Below are positions 28,720-37,680 of a DNA stretch of 64,000 nt, piece after piece (positions within the stretch are counted from its first letter, which is position 1; each line of letters starts with the position of its first letter). Location: NCBI RefSeq assembly GCF_023920705.1, contig NZ_CP094657.1, positions 2,418,001 through 2,482,000 on the forward strand. The letters run 5' to 3'. The translations under genes were made by a program, and so were the position numbers. The notes under the pieces are model-generated. The model ran no database searches. It was not told the DNA's origin and saw only the letters and a program-made list of their open reading frames with translations. This stretch comes from Acinetobacter sp. XS-4. Its GTDB lineage: Bacteria; Pseudomonadota; Gammaproteobacteria; Pseudomonadales; Moraxellaceae.

Positions 28720-30594
28720 TTAAAATGCAAAACAAGAACACCCGAGTGCACCCCAGAAAGATTTTTTATCTTTATCATTTACAGGCACATCAAGCATCCA
28801 TGAGTGGCTATGTCCATGCATGCCACAACTGCTGGCACATTCACACAAAGCACTTTGCGACTGTAATGACTGATTAGAAGGTGCATTACAATTTTCAGAT
28901 AAACGCCACTGACCACCAAAGCGTTTTACTGGCGACCATGTTGGAGATGCTGGTGGTAACGGCGGGTCGTCTTGCTTGAATTCTGCCCCTGCATATACCA
29001 CTTTTCCACCTAAAACAGTGAGTACAGACTCAATCCACTGGATATCTTCTGCTTCCACTTTGAAGTAGTCATCAGACAGTACAACCAAGTCGGCAAGTTC
29101 CCCTGCTGTTAATGAACCTTTGACATCTTTTTCACCTGAAAACCATGCAGAACCCTTGGTCCAGAGATTGAGTGCAGTTTGACGATCTAACAGATTCTTT
29201 TCATCATACAAAGGTAAACCACCAACTGTTTTACCAGTACTTAGCCAGTACAAACACACCCAAGGGTTATAGGATGCAACACGAGTCGCATCTGTCCCCG
29301 CACCTACAGGAACACCAAGTTCTAACATTTTCTTAACAGGTGGCGTTGCCTGAGCAGCTTCAGCACCATAGCGTTTTACGAAAATTTCGCCTTGATATGC
29401 CATACGGTGTTGAATGGCAATACCACCACCCAATGCACCAATACGCTCAATATTACGCTCAGATACCGTTTCAGCATGGTCAATAATAAATCGGGTCGCA
29501 AATGGCTGTTTGGCATTTACTTTCTCAAATACATTGAGCAAACGATTAATACTTTCATCATAAGTTGCATGAATACGGAATGGCCATTTCTTTTCAGCCA
29601 AATGTTCTACAATGGCTTCAAGTTCACCTTCCATTTTTTCTGGTAAATCTGGACGTGGCTCATAGAAATCTTCGAAGTCACCCGCTGACCAAGTCAGGTT
29701 CTCACCTGCTCCATTCATTCTAAATAATGCATCACCATCGCCCGGAAATGTCATTTCTGTCCAGCGGCGATAATCATCAAGCTCTTGGCCTGCCTTTTGA
29801 GCAAATAGATTATAAGCAATTCGAACTGTCATTTGATTTTGATCATGTAATTGCTTAATTACATCATAATCTTCAGGATAGTTTTGCCCGCCGCCACCTG
29901 CATCAATTGCAGAAGTAATGCCTAATCGGTTCAATTCACGCATGAAGTGACGAGTTGAATTGACTTGATCTTCAACTGGCAATTTCGGTGCTTTACCTAA
30001 GGTCGAATATAAAATCATAGCGGATGGAGTTGCGAGCAACAAACCAGTTGGTTCACCCTTTTCATCTCGTACGATCTTACCACCAGGTGGGTCTGGCGTG
30101 TCTTTATTAAAGCCTAATACATCAAGTGCAGCTCGGTTCAACAAGGCACTGGCGTATAAATGTAAAACGAATACAGGAGTATCTGGTGCAGCTTTATTAA
30201 TTTCTTCCAAAGTCGGTAAGCGCTTTTCTGCAAACTGGAACTCAGTCCAACCACCCACGACACGGACCCATTGTGGAGCTGGCGTATTATCTGCTTGCTC
30301 TTTAAGTAAGCGCAGTGCATCAGCAACGGATGGCACACCTTCCCAGCGCAGCTCCATATTGTAATTTAGGCCACCACGAATAATATGCAGATGACTGTCA
30401 TTTAGACCCGGTATAACGCGACGACCATTTAAGTCTACAACTTTGCTGGTTGCTGCTGCCAGCTTCATGATTTCATCATTTGAGCCGGTGCGTACGACTT
30501 TACCATCTGCAATCGCAATTGCTTGTACTTCTGGATTTTTAGGATCTAGGGTGGTGATTTTACCGTTTATGAGTATGAGGTTTATTTCGGTCAT
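28720..30594 (-). CDS. amidohydrolase family 3 (YtcJ-like) metal-dependent hydrolase with a Cys/His-rich tail
   Basis: About 624 residues, amidohydrolase superfamily; hydrolyses an unknown amide or related bond in the cytoplasm. Seen: N-terminal composite beta-sandwich, metal motif NDSHLHIIRGG (His68/His70), FRIHATYDES, IDHAETVS and VGAGTDATRVASYNPW. The last 60 or so residues are unusual: CNAPSNQ, then LCECASSCGMHGHSHSW and a final GALGCSCFAF, giving seven Cys and several His. I choose the ATG at 30594 because GGAG lies six bases before it, better than the ATG four codons upstream. The XapX gene follows, and an isochorismatase-like hydrolase gene precedes it. Confidence 0.9.
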   Translation of the reverse strand: MTEINLILINGKITTLDPKNPEVQAIAIADGKVVRTGSNDEIMKLAAATSKVVDLNGRRVIPGLNDSHLHIIRGGLNYNMELRWEGVPSVADALRLLKEQADNTPAPQWVRVVGGWTEFQFAEKRLPTLEEINKAAPDTPVFVLHLYASALLNRAALDVLGFNKDTPDPPGGKIVRDEKGEPTGLLLATPSAMILYSTLGKAPKLPVEDQVNSTRHFMRELNRLGITSAIDAGGGGQNYPEDYDVIKQLHDQNQMTVRIAYNLFAQKAGQELDDYRRWTEMTFPGDGDALFRMNGAGENLTWSAGDFEDFYEPRPDLPEKMEGELEAIVEHLAEKKWPFRIHATYDESINRLLNVFEKVNAKQPFATRFIIDHAETVSERNIERIGALGGGIAIQHRMAYQGEIFVKRYGAEAAQATPPVKKMLELGVPVGAGTDATRVASYNPWVCLYWLSTGKTVGGLPLYDEKNLLDRQTALNLWTKGSAWFSGEKDVKGSLTAGELADLVVLSDDYFKVEAEDIQWIESVLTVLGGKVVYAGAEFKQDDPPLPPASPTWSPVKRFGGQWRLSENCNAPSNQSLQSQSALCECASSCGMHGHSHSWMLDVPVNDKDKKSFWGALGCSCFAF

Positions 30595-30631
30595 TCTGAA
30601 CTCCATTCTTGTGAATTATCGTTCTAAAAAA

Positions 30632-30686
30632 TAAAGGCATATCTGTATTAATATCACTTAAATATTGAATACTAGACATGCCTTTA
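30632..30686. repeat. 9-bp inverted repeat between the cysteine hydrolase and amidohydrolase genes
   Basis: TAAAGGCAT (30632-30640) and ATGCCTTTA (30678-30686) are exact complements separated by 37 bases. It could be an operator pair or a weak attenuating stem; no T-run follows on the minus strand. Confidence 0.4.
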
Positions 30687-30703
30687 CCTAAATCAGTACT
30701 ATT

Positions 30704-31390
30704 TTATTTTGCAGGAACTGGCGCAAGTACTTCGTGTTTTGATGTTGTACGCTCAGGTGCCTTATGTACCATCGTATAAGCATAGTCCACACCCATACCG
30801 TAAGCACCAGAATGCTCGCGTACAATTGCCATAACTGCATCATACGTATCACGGTGTGCCCAATCGCGTTGCCATTCAAGTAACACTTGTTGCCAAGTTA
30901 CCGGAATAACACCTGCTTGAATCATACGCTGCATAGAATAATCGTGCGCTTCTTTCGATGTGCCGCCTGAAGCATCTGCAACCATATAAATTTCATAATC
31001 ACCTTCAAGCATGGCACCAAAAGCAAAGGTGTTATTACACACTTCAGTCCACAAACCTGAAACAATCACTTTTTTACGATTATTTTTTGCAAGCGAATCA
31101 CGTACTTTTTGGTCATCCCATGAATTCATTGAAGTACGCTCTAGTAATGGAGCATCTGGAAATACATCTAAAAGTTCTGGGTAGGTATGTCCAGAGAAGC
31201 TTTCTGTTTCAACCGTAGTAATGGTGACAGGAATATTGAATGTTTTAGCTGCTTTTGCTAACCCTACAGTATTATTTTTTAATACTTGGCGATCTATTGA
31301 CTGAACCCCAAAAGCCATTTGTGGCTGATGATCAATAAAAATAACCTGACAATTCGTTGGTGATAGTTGTTCTAAAAGTGATTTATTCAT
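30704..31390 (-). CDS. isochorismatase-like cysteine hydrolase (YcaC-related)
   Basis: 228-residue hydrolase of the isochorismatase-like superfamily. Seen: catalytic Asp20 in IFIDHQPQMAFGV, Arg85 in LLERTSMNSW (taking the place of the usual lysine, as in YcaC-type members) and nucleophile Cys118 in SGLWTEVCNNTFA. The family hydrolyses amides or similar C-N bonds; the substrate here is unknown. It is followed on the same strand by the amidohydrolase and XapX genes and faces a LysR gene across 188 bases. Confidence 0.9.
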   Translation of the reverse strand: MNKSLLEQLSPTNCQVIFIDHQPQMAFGVQSIDRQVLKNNTVGLAKAAKTFNIPVTITTVETESFSGHTYPELLDVFPDAPLLERTSMNSWDDQKVRDSLAKNNRKKVIVSGLWTEVCNNTFAFGAMLEGDYEIYMVADASGGTSKEAHDYSMQRMIQAGVIPVTWQQVLLEWQRDWAHRDTYDAVMAIVREHSGAYGMGVDYAYTMVHKAPERTTSKHEVLAPVPAK

Positions 31391-31578
31391 GGGTAAATTC
31401 CTTATGAGTAATGCATTGAAATTGCTTACTGGCCATTATCAAAACAGATAAAAATGTAAAAGCATAGACACTAAATCAGCACGAATCTGTATCCTTTACG
31501 AATACAATAAAAACAATGATTGCTTTTTAATTTTTATAGTTTAATCATTGATATATATTTTTTAAATTTCGCTTATCC

Positions 31579-32469
31579 ATGGATCGATTAGACTGTATTT
31601 CCACTTTTGTAAGTGTCGTAGAACATGGGAATTTTAGTAGTGCCGCCAGAGCTCTCGATATCTCTCGGGACTTGGTTGCCAAACGAGTTTGCTACTTAGA
31701 AAATGACCTAAAAACTACACTTTTAAACAGAACAACAAGACAGATGAACCTTACCTCTTGTGGGGAAAAGTTCTATCAGCATAGTAAAGTCATTTTAAGT
31801 GAGTTCGAATGGGCTGCTTATGAAATTAGCTACAATCAGCAGTATCCTGAAGGCGAACTCAAGCTCAATACGCCAATGTCTTTTAGCAATATTTTTCTTC
31901 AAAATATCATTTCAGATTTTATTGAGAAATATCCTAGCATTAAAATCGATTTATTCATGACGGATCAGCTACTAGACATGAATAATAATAAATTTGATTT
32001 AACAATTCGTTTAGATGGCTCACCTCCAAATTTAGCAAATAGTAAAATCTTAAATACCTACCAACGATATTTATATGCAACACCTGAGTATTTTAATCAA
32101 CATGGATTGCCTGCCTCTTTAGAAGAGCTAAAAGATCATAAGTTTCTGATTTACTATCAAGATAGCCGACATAAAAAGTTGATTTTTCAAAAAGATCAGA
32201 AAGAAGTATCTTTCAATTGTTTCCCTGTAATGACCTGTAATAATGGAGAATTATTATTAGATATGTGCCTAAAAAATCACGGTATTGTCTTTCTTCCAGA
32301 GTTTATTGCAGAGCCTTACTACAAAGAAGGTAAATTGCAGAAATGCTTGGAGGACTACACCAGTCAGTCTCTTCACTTATATGTGACATGGCCAAAACGT
32401 AAAATTTTATCGAAGAAAGTAAAACTATTTATCGATTTTTTAACACATCAAATCGTTCCCCTAAAATAA
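31579..32469 (+). CDS. LysR-family transcriptional regulator (CrgA/DsdC-like subgroup)
   Basis: 296 residues: wHTH at 1-60 (FVSVVEHGNFSSAARALDISRDLVAKRVCYLE) and effector domain with LKLNTPMSFSNIFLQNIISDF, typical of the large group with short RLxxxxxF lead-in. It is divergent from the cysteine hydrolase gene. The shared region contains CAATGAT (31514-31520) and ATCATTG (31544-31550) as distant arms and two ACGAAT copies, any of which may belong to its operator. Likely the local regulator of the hydrolase operon. Confidence 0.88.
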   Translation: MDRLDCISTFVSVVEHGNFSSAARALDISRDLVAKRVCYLENDLKTTLLNRTTRQMNLTSCGEKFYQHSKVILSEFEWAAYEISYNQQYPEGELKLNTPMSFSNIFLQNIISDFIEKYPSIKIDLFMTDQLLDMNNNKFDLTIRLDGSPPNLANSKILNTYQRYLYATPEYFNQHGLPASLEELKDHKFLIYYQDSRHKKLIFQKDQKEVSFNCFPVMTCNNGELLLDMCLKNHGIVFLPEFIAEPYYKEGKLQKCLEDYTSQSLHLYVTWPKRKILSKKVKLFIDFLTHQIVPLK

Positions 32470-32473
32470 CCAA

Positions 32474-32513
32474 TCTGGGCCTTTTCAATAAGAATCGGCC
32501 CATGATTTTTAGT
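32474..32513. terminator. hairpin between the convergent LysR and GntR genes
   Basis: TGGGCC (32476-32481) and GGCCCA (32497-32502) with a 15-base loop, followed by TGATTTTTAG. A moderate bidirectional terminator candidate. Confidence 0.55.
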
Positions 32514-32517
32514 TAGT

Positions 32518-33258
32518 TTAAATAGCTTCAATTTTCTTATTTTTAAATAAGTTTAATAAATTTTGCTCTGCTGTTGCTGTGCTATCTTGTTCAATAAATG
32601 TCGTCGCGTAGTGTTCTAAATGCTCTTCCATCAATTGAGTTGCTCGCTTTTCATCGCCTTGCTCAATAGCATTTAAAATTGCACGATGTTCATCTGCCGA
32701 ACAATTATTATGTTTGGGAATTTCATATAACCCAATCAATAACGAAGTCCTTGCAATAAGCGTCTGCAAATAACTGGTCATAATCGTATTTTGATTTGCT
32801 TCAATCAGCTTTAAATGAAATTGACCTGATAGCTTAATCCATGAGGCCCAATTTCCAGCTAAACGCTCATGAGACTCTTGATCTACTAAGCTTTGAAGCT
32901 CACCAAAATCTAGGCTATGTGACTTTTGAGCTAGCTTTTTTACAGTGGCGATTTCAAGCATACTGCGTGCTTCAAAGACCTCTTTTGTTTCATGAGCACT
33001 ATGTTTTGCGATGAGTGCTCCACGATTGGGCTGAATTTCGATGACCTTATCATGTGCAAGTTTGACGAAGACACGTCTTAACACTCCTCGCGTTACACCA
33101 AATGCTTCACATAAAGGTGCTTCAACTAAACGTGCACCAGGAGCAAGTTGTCGATTTAAAATAGCATCTACGATAGCGTTATATATATGGTCATCAATTT
33201 CATCATTGCTCATTTCTACGGCTTTTTTTGGTGCATTCGATGGCATTGATTTCTCCAT
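32518..33258 (-). CDS. GntR-family regulator, FCD/FadR-C subgroup
   Basis: 246 residues: winged helix at about 20-90 (IYNAIVDAILNRQLAPGARLVEAPLCEAFGVTRGVLRRVF, shown here by range) and an all-helical FCD ligand domain at 95-225. It is divergent from the NCS1 permease-racemase operon, and two TTGTnnACAA dyads, the class consensus, lie between them. It is therefore the likely local regulator, probably sensing a nucleobase- or hydantoin-like ligand. The start could also be four codons further in. Confidence 0.9.
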   Translation of the reverse strand: MEKSMPSNAPKKAVEMSNDEIDDHIYNAIVDAILNRQLAPGARLVEAPLCEAFGVTRGVLRRVFVKLAHDKVIEIQPNRGALIAKHSAHETKEVFEARSMLEIATVKKLAQKSHSLDFGELQSLVDQESHERLAGNWASWIKLSGQFHLKLIEANQNTIMTSYLQTLIARTSLLIGLYEIPKHNNCSADEHRAILNAIEQGDEKRATQLMEEHLEHYATTFIEQDSTATAEQNLLNLFKNKKIEAI

Positions 33259-33644
33259 TTTTATTAATGCCTCCTCTTTTTAAAACTTTATCTAATGACA
33301 GTAGTGTAAGTTTAACTTAAGCGTTTTGGAATATTGCTCTCATTCCCACAGCAAATATACTGAGCCGAATAAGTCAATATTAGACCTCTAAATATCCACT
33401 TACACACCTAAATTTACTTACTTTTTATAAAAAATTAAGCACTTATCATTTTATAAATCTGTCTCTTCATATCCAAAATTCATACCAGTTTAAATAGCTC
33501 ATAAGCGCTACTTCTTCAATTTGGCATAAGTTTTGCTCAATTAAAATTGTGCACAATTTAAATATCACATTGTACACAATTTAAATTTCATTCTTTTAGA
33601 CAGAAAACAATGCTGCTGAAAGTGCCTCCATCTTAAGGAAATGA
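33259..33644. other. divergent promoter region of the GntR and permease genes
   Basis: 386 bases without a gene. The first 280 bases are AT-rich and featureless to me. The part nearest the permease gene contains the two operator dyads listed separately, followed by an AAGGA ribosome site at 33635-33639. Confidence 0.7.
33544..33580. promoter_or_regulatory. tandem GntR-type operators
   Basis: AAATTGTGCACAATTT (33544-33559) is a perfect palindrome and ATTGTACACAAT (33569-33580) an almost identical second copy; the shared unit ATTGTnCACAATTTAAAT repeats with a 23-base period. Both fit the TTGTnnACAA class of FadR/FCD regulators, 65-100 bases before the permease start. Confidence 0.8.
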
Positions 33645-35123
33645 GTGTTCAAGATGAATAATACCGAAGCAATAATTAAACCTTCTTATGATGCAAAACT
33701 GACAAATCAAGACTTGGCTCCTTTAAAAAAGCAAACTTGGGGCGCTTATAATATTTTTGCTTTCTGGATGTCTGATGTTCATAGTGTCGGCGGTTATGTC
33801 ATGGCTGGGAGCCTTTTTGCACTAGGACTCAATAGCTGGCAGGTACTTTTATCTTTACTCATCGGCATTGCCATAGTTCAGTTTTTTACAAACCTCATTG
33901 CTAAGTCTAGTCAACAAACTGGCACGCCCTATCCTGTTATTTGCCGCGCAACCTTCGGTGTGCTTGGTGCAAATATTCCTGCCGTTATTCGTGGTCTTAT
34001 TGCTGTCGCGTGGTATGGCATTCAAACCTATTTGGCCTCAAGTGCTTTCTTATTAGTCATTTTAAAGTTCTTTCCAGAATGGTCGGTCTATGCCGATGTT
34101 TCAACTTATGGCTTTCTTGGACTTTCCTATTTAGGATGGGTTGGCTTTATGCTGCTTTGGCTACTGCAAGCGATTGTTTTTTGGTCTGGTATGGACAGCA
34201 TTCGTAAATTCATTGACTGGGCAGGTCCAGCTGTCTACGTTGTAATGTTTGCGATGGCAGTATGGCTCATCTGGAAAGCTGGCTGGCAAAATATTGATTT
34301 AAACTTGAGCGGTGTTCAATACGACGGTTTTGCGGTTGTACCAGTCATGATTGGTGCTATTGCGCTTGTTGTTTCATATTTTTCAGGCCCGATGCTGAAC
34401 TTTGGTGACTTCTCTCGTTATGGCAAAAGCTTTAATGCCATTAAAATGGGGAACTTTCTTGGACTACCGATTAATTTCTTAGGCTTTTCTTTACTTACTG
34501 TGGTGTGTATTGCGGCAACGCTTCCAGTCTACGGCAAGCTCATTACAGACCCTGTTGAGATGGTTGGAAAACTTGATAATACCTTTGTGGTTATTTTAGG
34601 CAGCTTGACCTTAATGATTGCCACCATCGGGATTAATATTGTCGCTAACTTTGTTTCACCTGCCTTTGATTTTTCCAACGTTTCACCGAGCAAAATTAGC
34701 TGGCGCATGGGTGGAATGATTGCAGCAGTTAGTTCGATTTTCATTACCCCATGGAATTTATTTAATAATCCTCAAGTGATCCATTACACCATTGATATTT
34801 TAGGTGCATTTATTGGCCCACTTTTTGGCGTATTGCTAGCCGATTTTTACCTCGTTAAAAAACAAAAAATCGAAGTAGATGATTTATATACCTTAGATAG
34901 CAAAGGTTTGTATTGGTACAAAAATGGTTATAACCACTCTGCCTTTTATGCCTTAATTCCAGCTTCATTAATTCCTATTCTATGTGTGCTTTTACCACAA
35001 TTATCTGCACTTGCTAATTTCACATGGTTTATTGGGATGGGATTCGCTTTTGTCATTTACCGATTTCTTAACCAACCGCTTGCCCATGCTAAATCGGCAA
35101 TGACTAAGGTAAAAGTACAATGA
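33645..35123 (+). CDS. NCS1-family nucleobase/hydantoin/allantoin permease
   Basis: 492-residue inner-membrane symporter of the nucleobase:cation symporter-1 family with about twelve helices. Seen: the N-terminal LKKQTWGAYNIFAFWMSDVHSVGGY motif (family signature, residues about 26-50), RATFGVLGANIPAVIRGLIAVAWYGIQTY by position, and FGDFSRYGKS in the middle. Start: GTG at 33645, five bases after AAGGA, or ATG at 33654, fourteen bases after it; I favour the GTG but it is not settled. It overlaps the racemase gene by four bases (ATGA), so both act on one substrate, likely an allantoin- or hydantoin-type ring. Confidence 0.9.
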   Translation: MFKMNNTEAIIKPSYDAKLTNQDLAPLKKQTWGAYNIFAFWMSDVHSVGGYVMAGSLFALGLNSWQVLLSLLIGIAIVQFFTNLIAKSSQQTGTPYPVICRATFGVLGANIPAVIRGLIAVAWYGIQTYLASSAFLLVILKFFPEWSVYADVSTYGFLGLSYLGWVGFMLLWLLQAIVFWSGMDSIRKFIDWAGPAVYVVMFAMAVWLIWKAGWQNIDLNLSGVQYDGFAVVPVMIGAIALVVSYFSGPMLNFGDFSRYGKSFNAIKMGNFLGLPINFLGFSLLTVVCIAATLPVYGKLITDPVEMVGKLDNTFVVILGSLTLMIATIGINIVANFVSPAFDFSNVSPSKISWRMGGMIAAVSSIFITPWNLFNNPQVIHYTIDILGAFIGPLFGVLLADFYLVKKQKIEVDDLYTLDSKGLYWYKNGYNHSAFYALIPASLIPILCVLLPQLSALANFTWFIGMGFAFVIYRFLNQPLAHAKSAMTKVKVQ

Positions 35124-35854
35124 AAATTAAAATTATTAATCCTAATACCACCCAAAGCATGACAGACAAACTTGCTGCATCAGCAAAGATAGTCGCAGGT
35201 TCTAGTACTCAAATTATTGCAGTGAGTCCTCAAATGGGCCCTGCTACGATTGAAAGTTATTATGATGAGGCCCTAAGTGCTGTAGGCGTGCTGGAAGAAA
35301 TTCGCCAAGGTGAACTTCTAGGTGTAAATGCTTATGTTATTGCCTGTTTTGGTGACCCTGCGCTTTATGCTGCCCGTGAAATGACTTCAGCCCCTGTGAT
35401 TGGGATTGCCGAAGCAGCTATGCGAACTGCAAGTTATGTAAGTACTGGTTTTAGTGTGGTCACAACCTTACAACGCACAGTGAATATGAGCTGGCATCTG
35501 GCTCATCGTTATGGGGTTACACCATTTTGCAAAAATGTTCGAGCTTGTGACATTGCAGTTGAAGAGTTAGAACTTCCTAAATCTGATGCTTATCGAATTG
35601 TAAGAGATGAATGCAAAAAAGCACTAGCGGAAGATAAAAGCGATGCGATTGTTTTGGGCTGTGCAGGTATGAGTGATTTATGCCTAAAACTACAAAACGA
35701 GTTGGGAGTGATTGTTATTGACGGCGTTGCAACAGCAGTTAAACAAGCTGAAATGTTAGTTCAGTTAAATTTAAAAACCAGCAAAATTGGTGATTGGGCC
35801 TCACCTCCTGCAAAGAGCTACACGGGCATATTGTCAGGATTTGGGATGCGCTAA
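35120..35854 (+). CDS. hydantoin/allantoin racemase (HyuE/HpxA family)
   Basis: 244-residue Asp/Glu racemase-superfamily enzyme. Seen: the N-terminal IKIINPNTTQSMTDKLA signature, and the two catalytic cysteines Cys76 in VIACFGDPALYAARE and Cys181 in VLGCAGMSDL, 105 residues apart as in allantoin racemase. It would interconvert the enantiomers of 5-substituted hydantoins or allantoin. Translation is coupled to the NCS1 permease gene. No hydantoinase, carbamoylase or allantoinase gene lies alongside, although the amidohydrolase 5 kb upstream is on the other strand and may be unrelated. Confidence 0.88.
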   Translation: MKIKIINPNTTQSMTDKLAASAKIVAGSSTQIIAVSPQMGPATIESYYDEALSAVGVLEEIRQGELLGVNAYVIACFGDPALYAAREMTSAPVIGIAEAAMRTASYVSTGFSVVTTLQRTVNMSWHLAHRYGVTPFCKNVRACDIAVEELELPKSDAYRIVRDECKKALAEDKSDAIVLGCAGMSDLCLKLQNELGVIVIDGVATAVKQAEMLVQLNLKTSKIGDWASPPAKSYTGILSGFGMR

Positions 35855-35863
35855 AGAATTATT

Positions 35864-35903
35864 GTTTCAATTCCAACTCAAAATGCTGCGTTGGAATTGA
35901 AAC
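35864..35903. terminator. long hairpin between the racemase and tauD genes
   Basis: GTTTCAATTCCAAC (35864-35877) and GTTGGAATTGAAAC (35890-35903) are perfect 14-bp arms with a 12-base loop between convergent genes. No long T-run follows on either strand, so termination may be weak. Confidence 0.7.
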
Positions 35904-35920
35904 GGCTGAAAACCAAAGAA

Positions 35921-36802
35921 TTAAACTTCGGCTAACTCTGGCTGTTGTTCGCTTTTATAAAATGGCACATCGCCGTTAATAGTTGCACGGTGCATGATGC
36001 GATGAGCATCGCCATAATCAAATAATGCTTTATGTTGCGTACAACGGTTATCCCAAATCGCGATATCACCATCTTGCCACTTCCAACGCAAATGAAATTG
36101 CTCTTGGGTCGCATGTTCAAACAAGAAATTAAGTAATCGCTCACTTTCTTGTTCAGGTAACTCATTAATTCGAGTGGTAAAACCCTCGCTTACAAACAAC
36201 AAAGGCTGACCTGTAACCGGGTGGGTACGCACCACTGGGTGAACCACTGGTGGGTTACGTTTAAATGTTTGCAAAAGCTTTTCACGTTCTTCTTCGTTAT
36301 GAGCAAAACGTTCAAGTGGAAAAGACTTACGAATATCATGTGTTGCAGTTAAACCACGTAATTTTTGCTGTAGCTCGAGCGAAAGCCCTTTAAAAGCTGC
36401 TGTATTACTCGACCACAAGGTGTCACCGCCTACAGGTGGAATTTTAATGGCTTGCAACACACAACCTAAAGGTGGATTTTTACTAAAAGTCACATCTGTG
36501 TGCCAAAGTTCATTATCACGTAAATCTTGTTTCCAACTATCGAGCACCATCACTTCAGGCACATCTTCAATTGAAGGATAAATCGGGTGCACATGTAAGC
36601 TGCCAAAACTACGGGCCAAGTCTGCTTGTGCTTGCGGTGCTAATTGTTGCTTTCGAAAAAAAATGACCTGATGATCAAGCAAAGCCTGCTGGATTTGTTG
36701 CGTTGTCTGTTCATTTAACGCATTCAAATCAATATCGTGAATAATTGCGCCAATGGTAGGCTTGATCACTTCAATATTTAAGTTTGCTACTACTGTATTC
36801 AT
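35921..36802 (-). CDS. tauD: taurine/alpha-ketoglutarate-dependent dioxygenase (TauD family)
   Basis: About 293 residues; Fe(II)/2-oxoglutarate oxygenase that releases sulfite from taurine or another sulfonate. Seen: iron ligands His101 and Asp103 in ELWHTDVTF and His257 in NRCTQHKALFDYGDAHR, with the 2-oxoglutarate Arg268. The start at 36802 (MNTVVANL) is preferred over a TTG 18 codons upstream that lies inside the permease gene. It is the last gene of the transporter operon. Related alkylsulfatase AtsK-type enzymes share these motifs, so the exact sulfonate or sulfate ester is uncertain. Confidence 0.88.
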   Translation of the reverse strand: MNTVVANLNIEVIKPTIGAIIHDIDLNALNEQTTQQIQQALLDHQVIFFRKQQLAPQAQADLARSFGSLHVHPIYPSIEDVPEVMVLDSWKQDLRDNELWHTDVTFSKNPPLGCVLQAIKIPPVGGDTLWSSNTAAFKGLSLELQQKLRGLTATHDIRKSFPLERFAHNEEEREKLLQTFKRNPPVVHPVVRTHPVTGQPLLFVSEGFTTRINELPEQESERLLNFLFEHATQEQFHLRWKWQDGDIAIWDNRCTQHKALFDYGDAHRIMHRATINGDVPFYKSEQQPELAEV

Positions 36803-36810
36803 CTTCTTTA

Positions 36811-37680
36811 CTACAACTGCTGACCATACCAAGGAGAAAACTGTTTTTGTAACCAACGTAAAAACAGCTCAAAACTAACTGCGACAATCGCAATCACAAT
36901 AATGCCCAGAATCACCGTATCGGTAATTAAGAACTGTGCTGCCGATTGCACCATAAAACCAATACCACGATCTGCTGCAACTAACTCGGCTGCAACTAAT
37001 GTTGACCAGCCCACCCCAAGACCAATACGAATACCGGTAATAATATGAGGTAAAGCTGTTGGTAAAATGACATGCCAAAATACTTGTGTCTGACTTGCCC
37101 CTAGCGACAGTGCAGCACGTTCACGATTAAGCTGATGGCTTAACACACCATGTGCACTACTAATAATGACAGGCGCCAAAATCGAGAAGAAAATCAAAAG
37201 TACTTTTGTGGTTTCACCAATACCGAACCAAATCACCAGTAATGGCAAATAAGCTAACGGTGGAATTGGACGTAATAATTCAACCAAAGGATCTAGAACT
37301 GCACGAACCCATTTGTTCAGGCCCATCCATAAACCCATTGGTACACCAATCACCACGGCAGCAATCAAGGCTAAAAACACACGCGAGATACTGGCGGCCA
37401 AATGTTGCCATAAAGTAGCCTTCATAAAGCCTTCTTGGCTGACCGATATAAATTTTTGCCAGACTGCCTGTGGACTCGGTAAAAACAGTTCGGGTACGAC
37501 ATGCAAAGCAGTAATAAGGAACCAGAGTGCAACCACACTTCCCACACTAATTATGCTAACTACCAAAGTGCGATGCTTCTCAAAAAATGACGATAGAAAT
37601 GAAGCATTTTCTGTTTGCACATCTGGCTTAAGTTTTAGCCCTGCTTTGTCATATTCATAGACGTTATCTTTAGTACTCAT
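36811..37680 (-). CDS. tauC: sulfonate/taurine ABC transporter permease
   Basis: 289-residue inner-membrane permease of the SsuC/TauC type with about six helices. The permease signature for binding the ATPase is ERAALSLGASQTQVFWHVILPTALPHIITG (by range about 195-224), with the core AAxxxG-like GASQ. A long N-terminal cytoplasmic segment precedes the first helix. Its start overlaps the ATPase stop by four bases, and tauD follows eight bases after its stop. The substrate is inferred from the TauD neighbour. Confidence 0.9.
   Translation of the reverse strand: MSTKDNVYEYDKAGLKLKPDVQTENASFLSSFFEKHRTLVVSIISVGSVVALWFLITALHVVPELFLPSPQAVWQKFISVSQEGFMKATLWQHLAASISRVFLALIAAVVIGVPMGLWMGLNKWVRAVLDPLVELLRPIPPLAYLPLLVIWFGIGETTKVLLIFFSILAPVIISSAHGVLSHQLNRERAALSLGASQTQVFWHVILPTALPHIITGIRIGLGVGWSTLVAAELVAADRGIGFMVQSAAQFLITDTVILGIIVIAIVAVSFELFLRWLQKQFSPWYGQQL

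Noticed and set aside
31514..31550. CAATGAT and ATCATTG arms before the LysR gene at 31579
   Set aside because: Exact 7-bp arms but 23 bases apart in AT-rich DNA, so chance is likely; mentioned only with the gene.
37313..37660. 115-codon ORF antisense to the ABC permease gene
   Set aside because: Shadow of a well supported permease gene.
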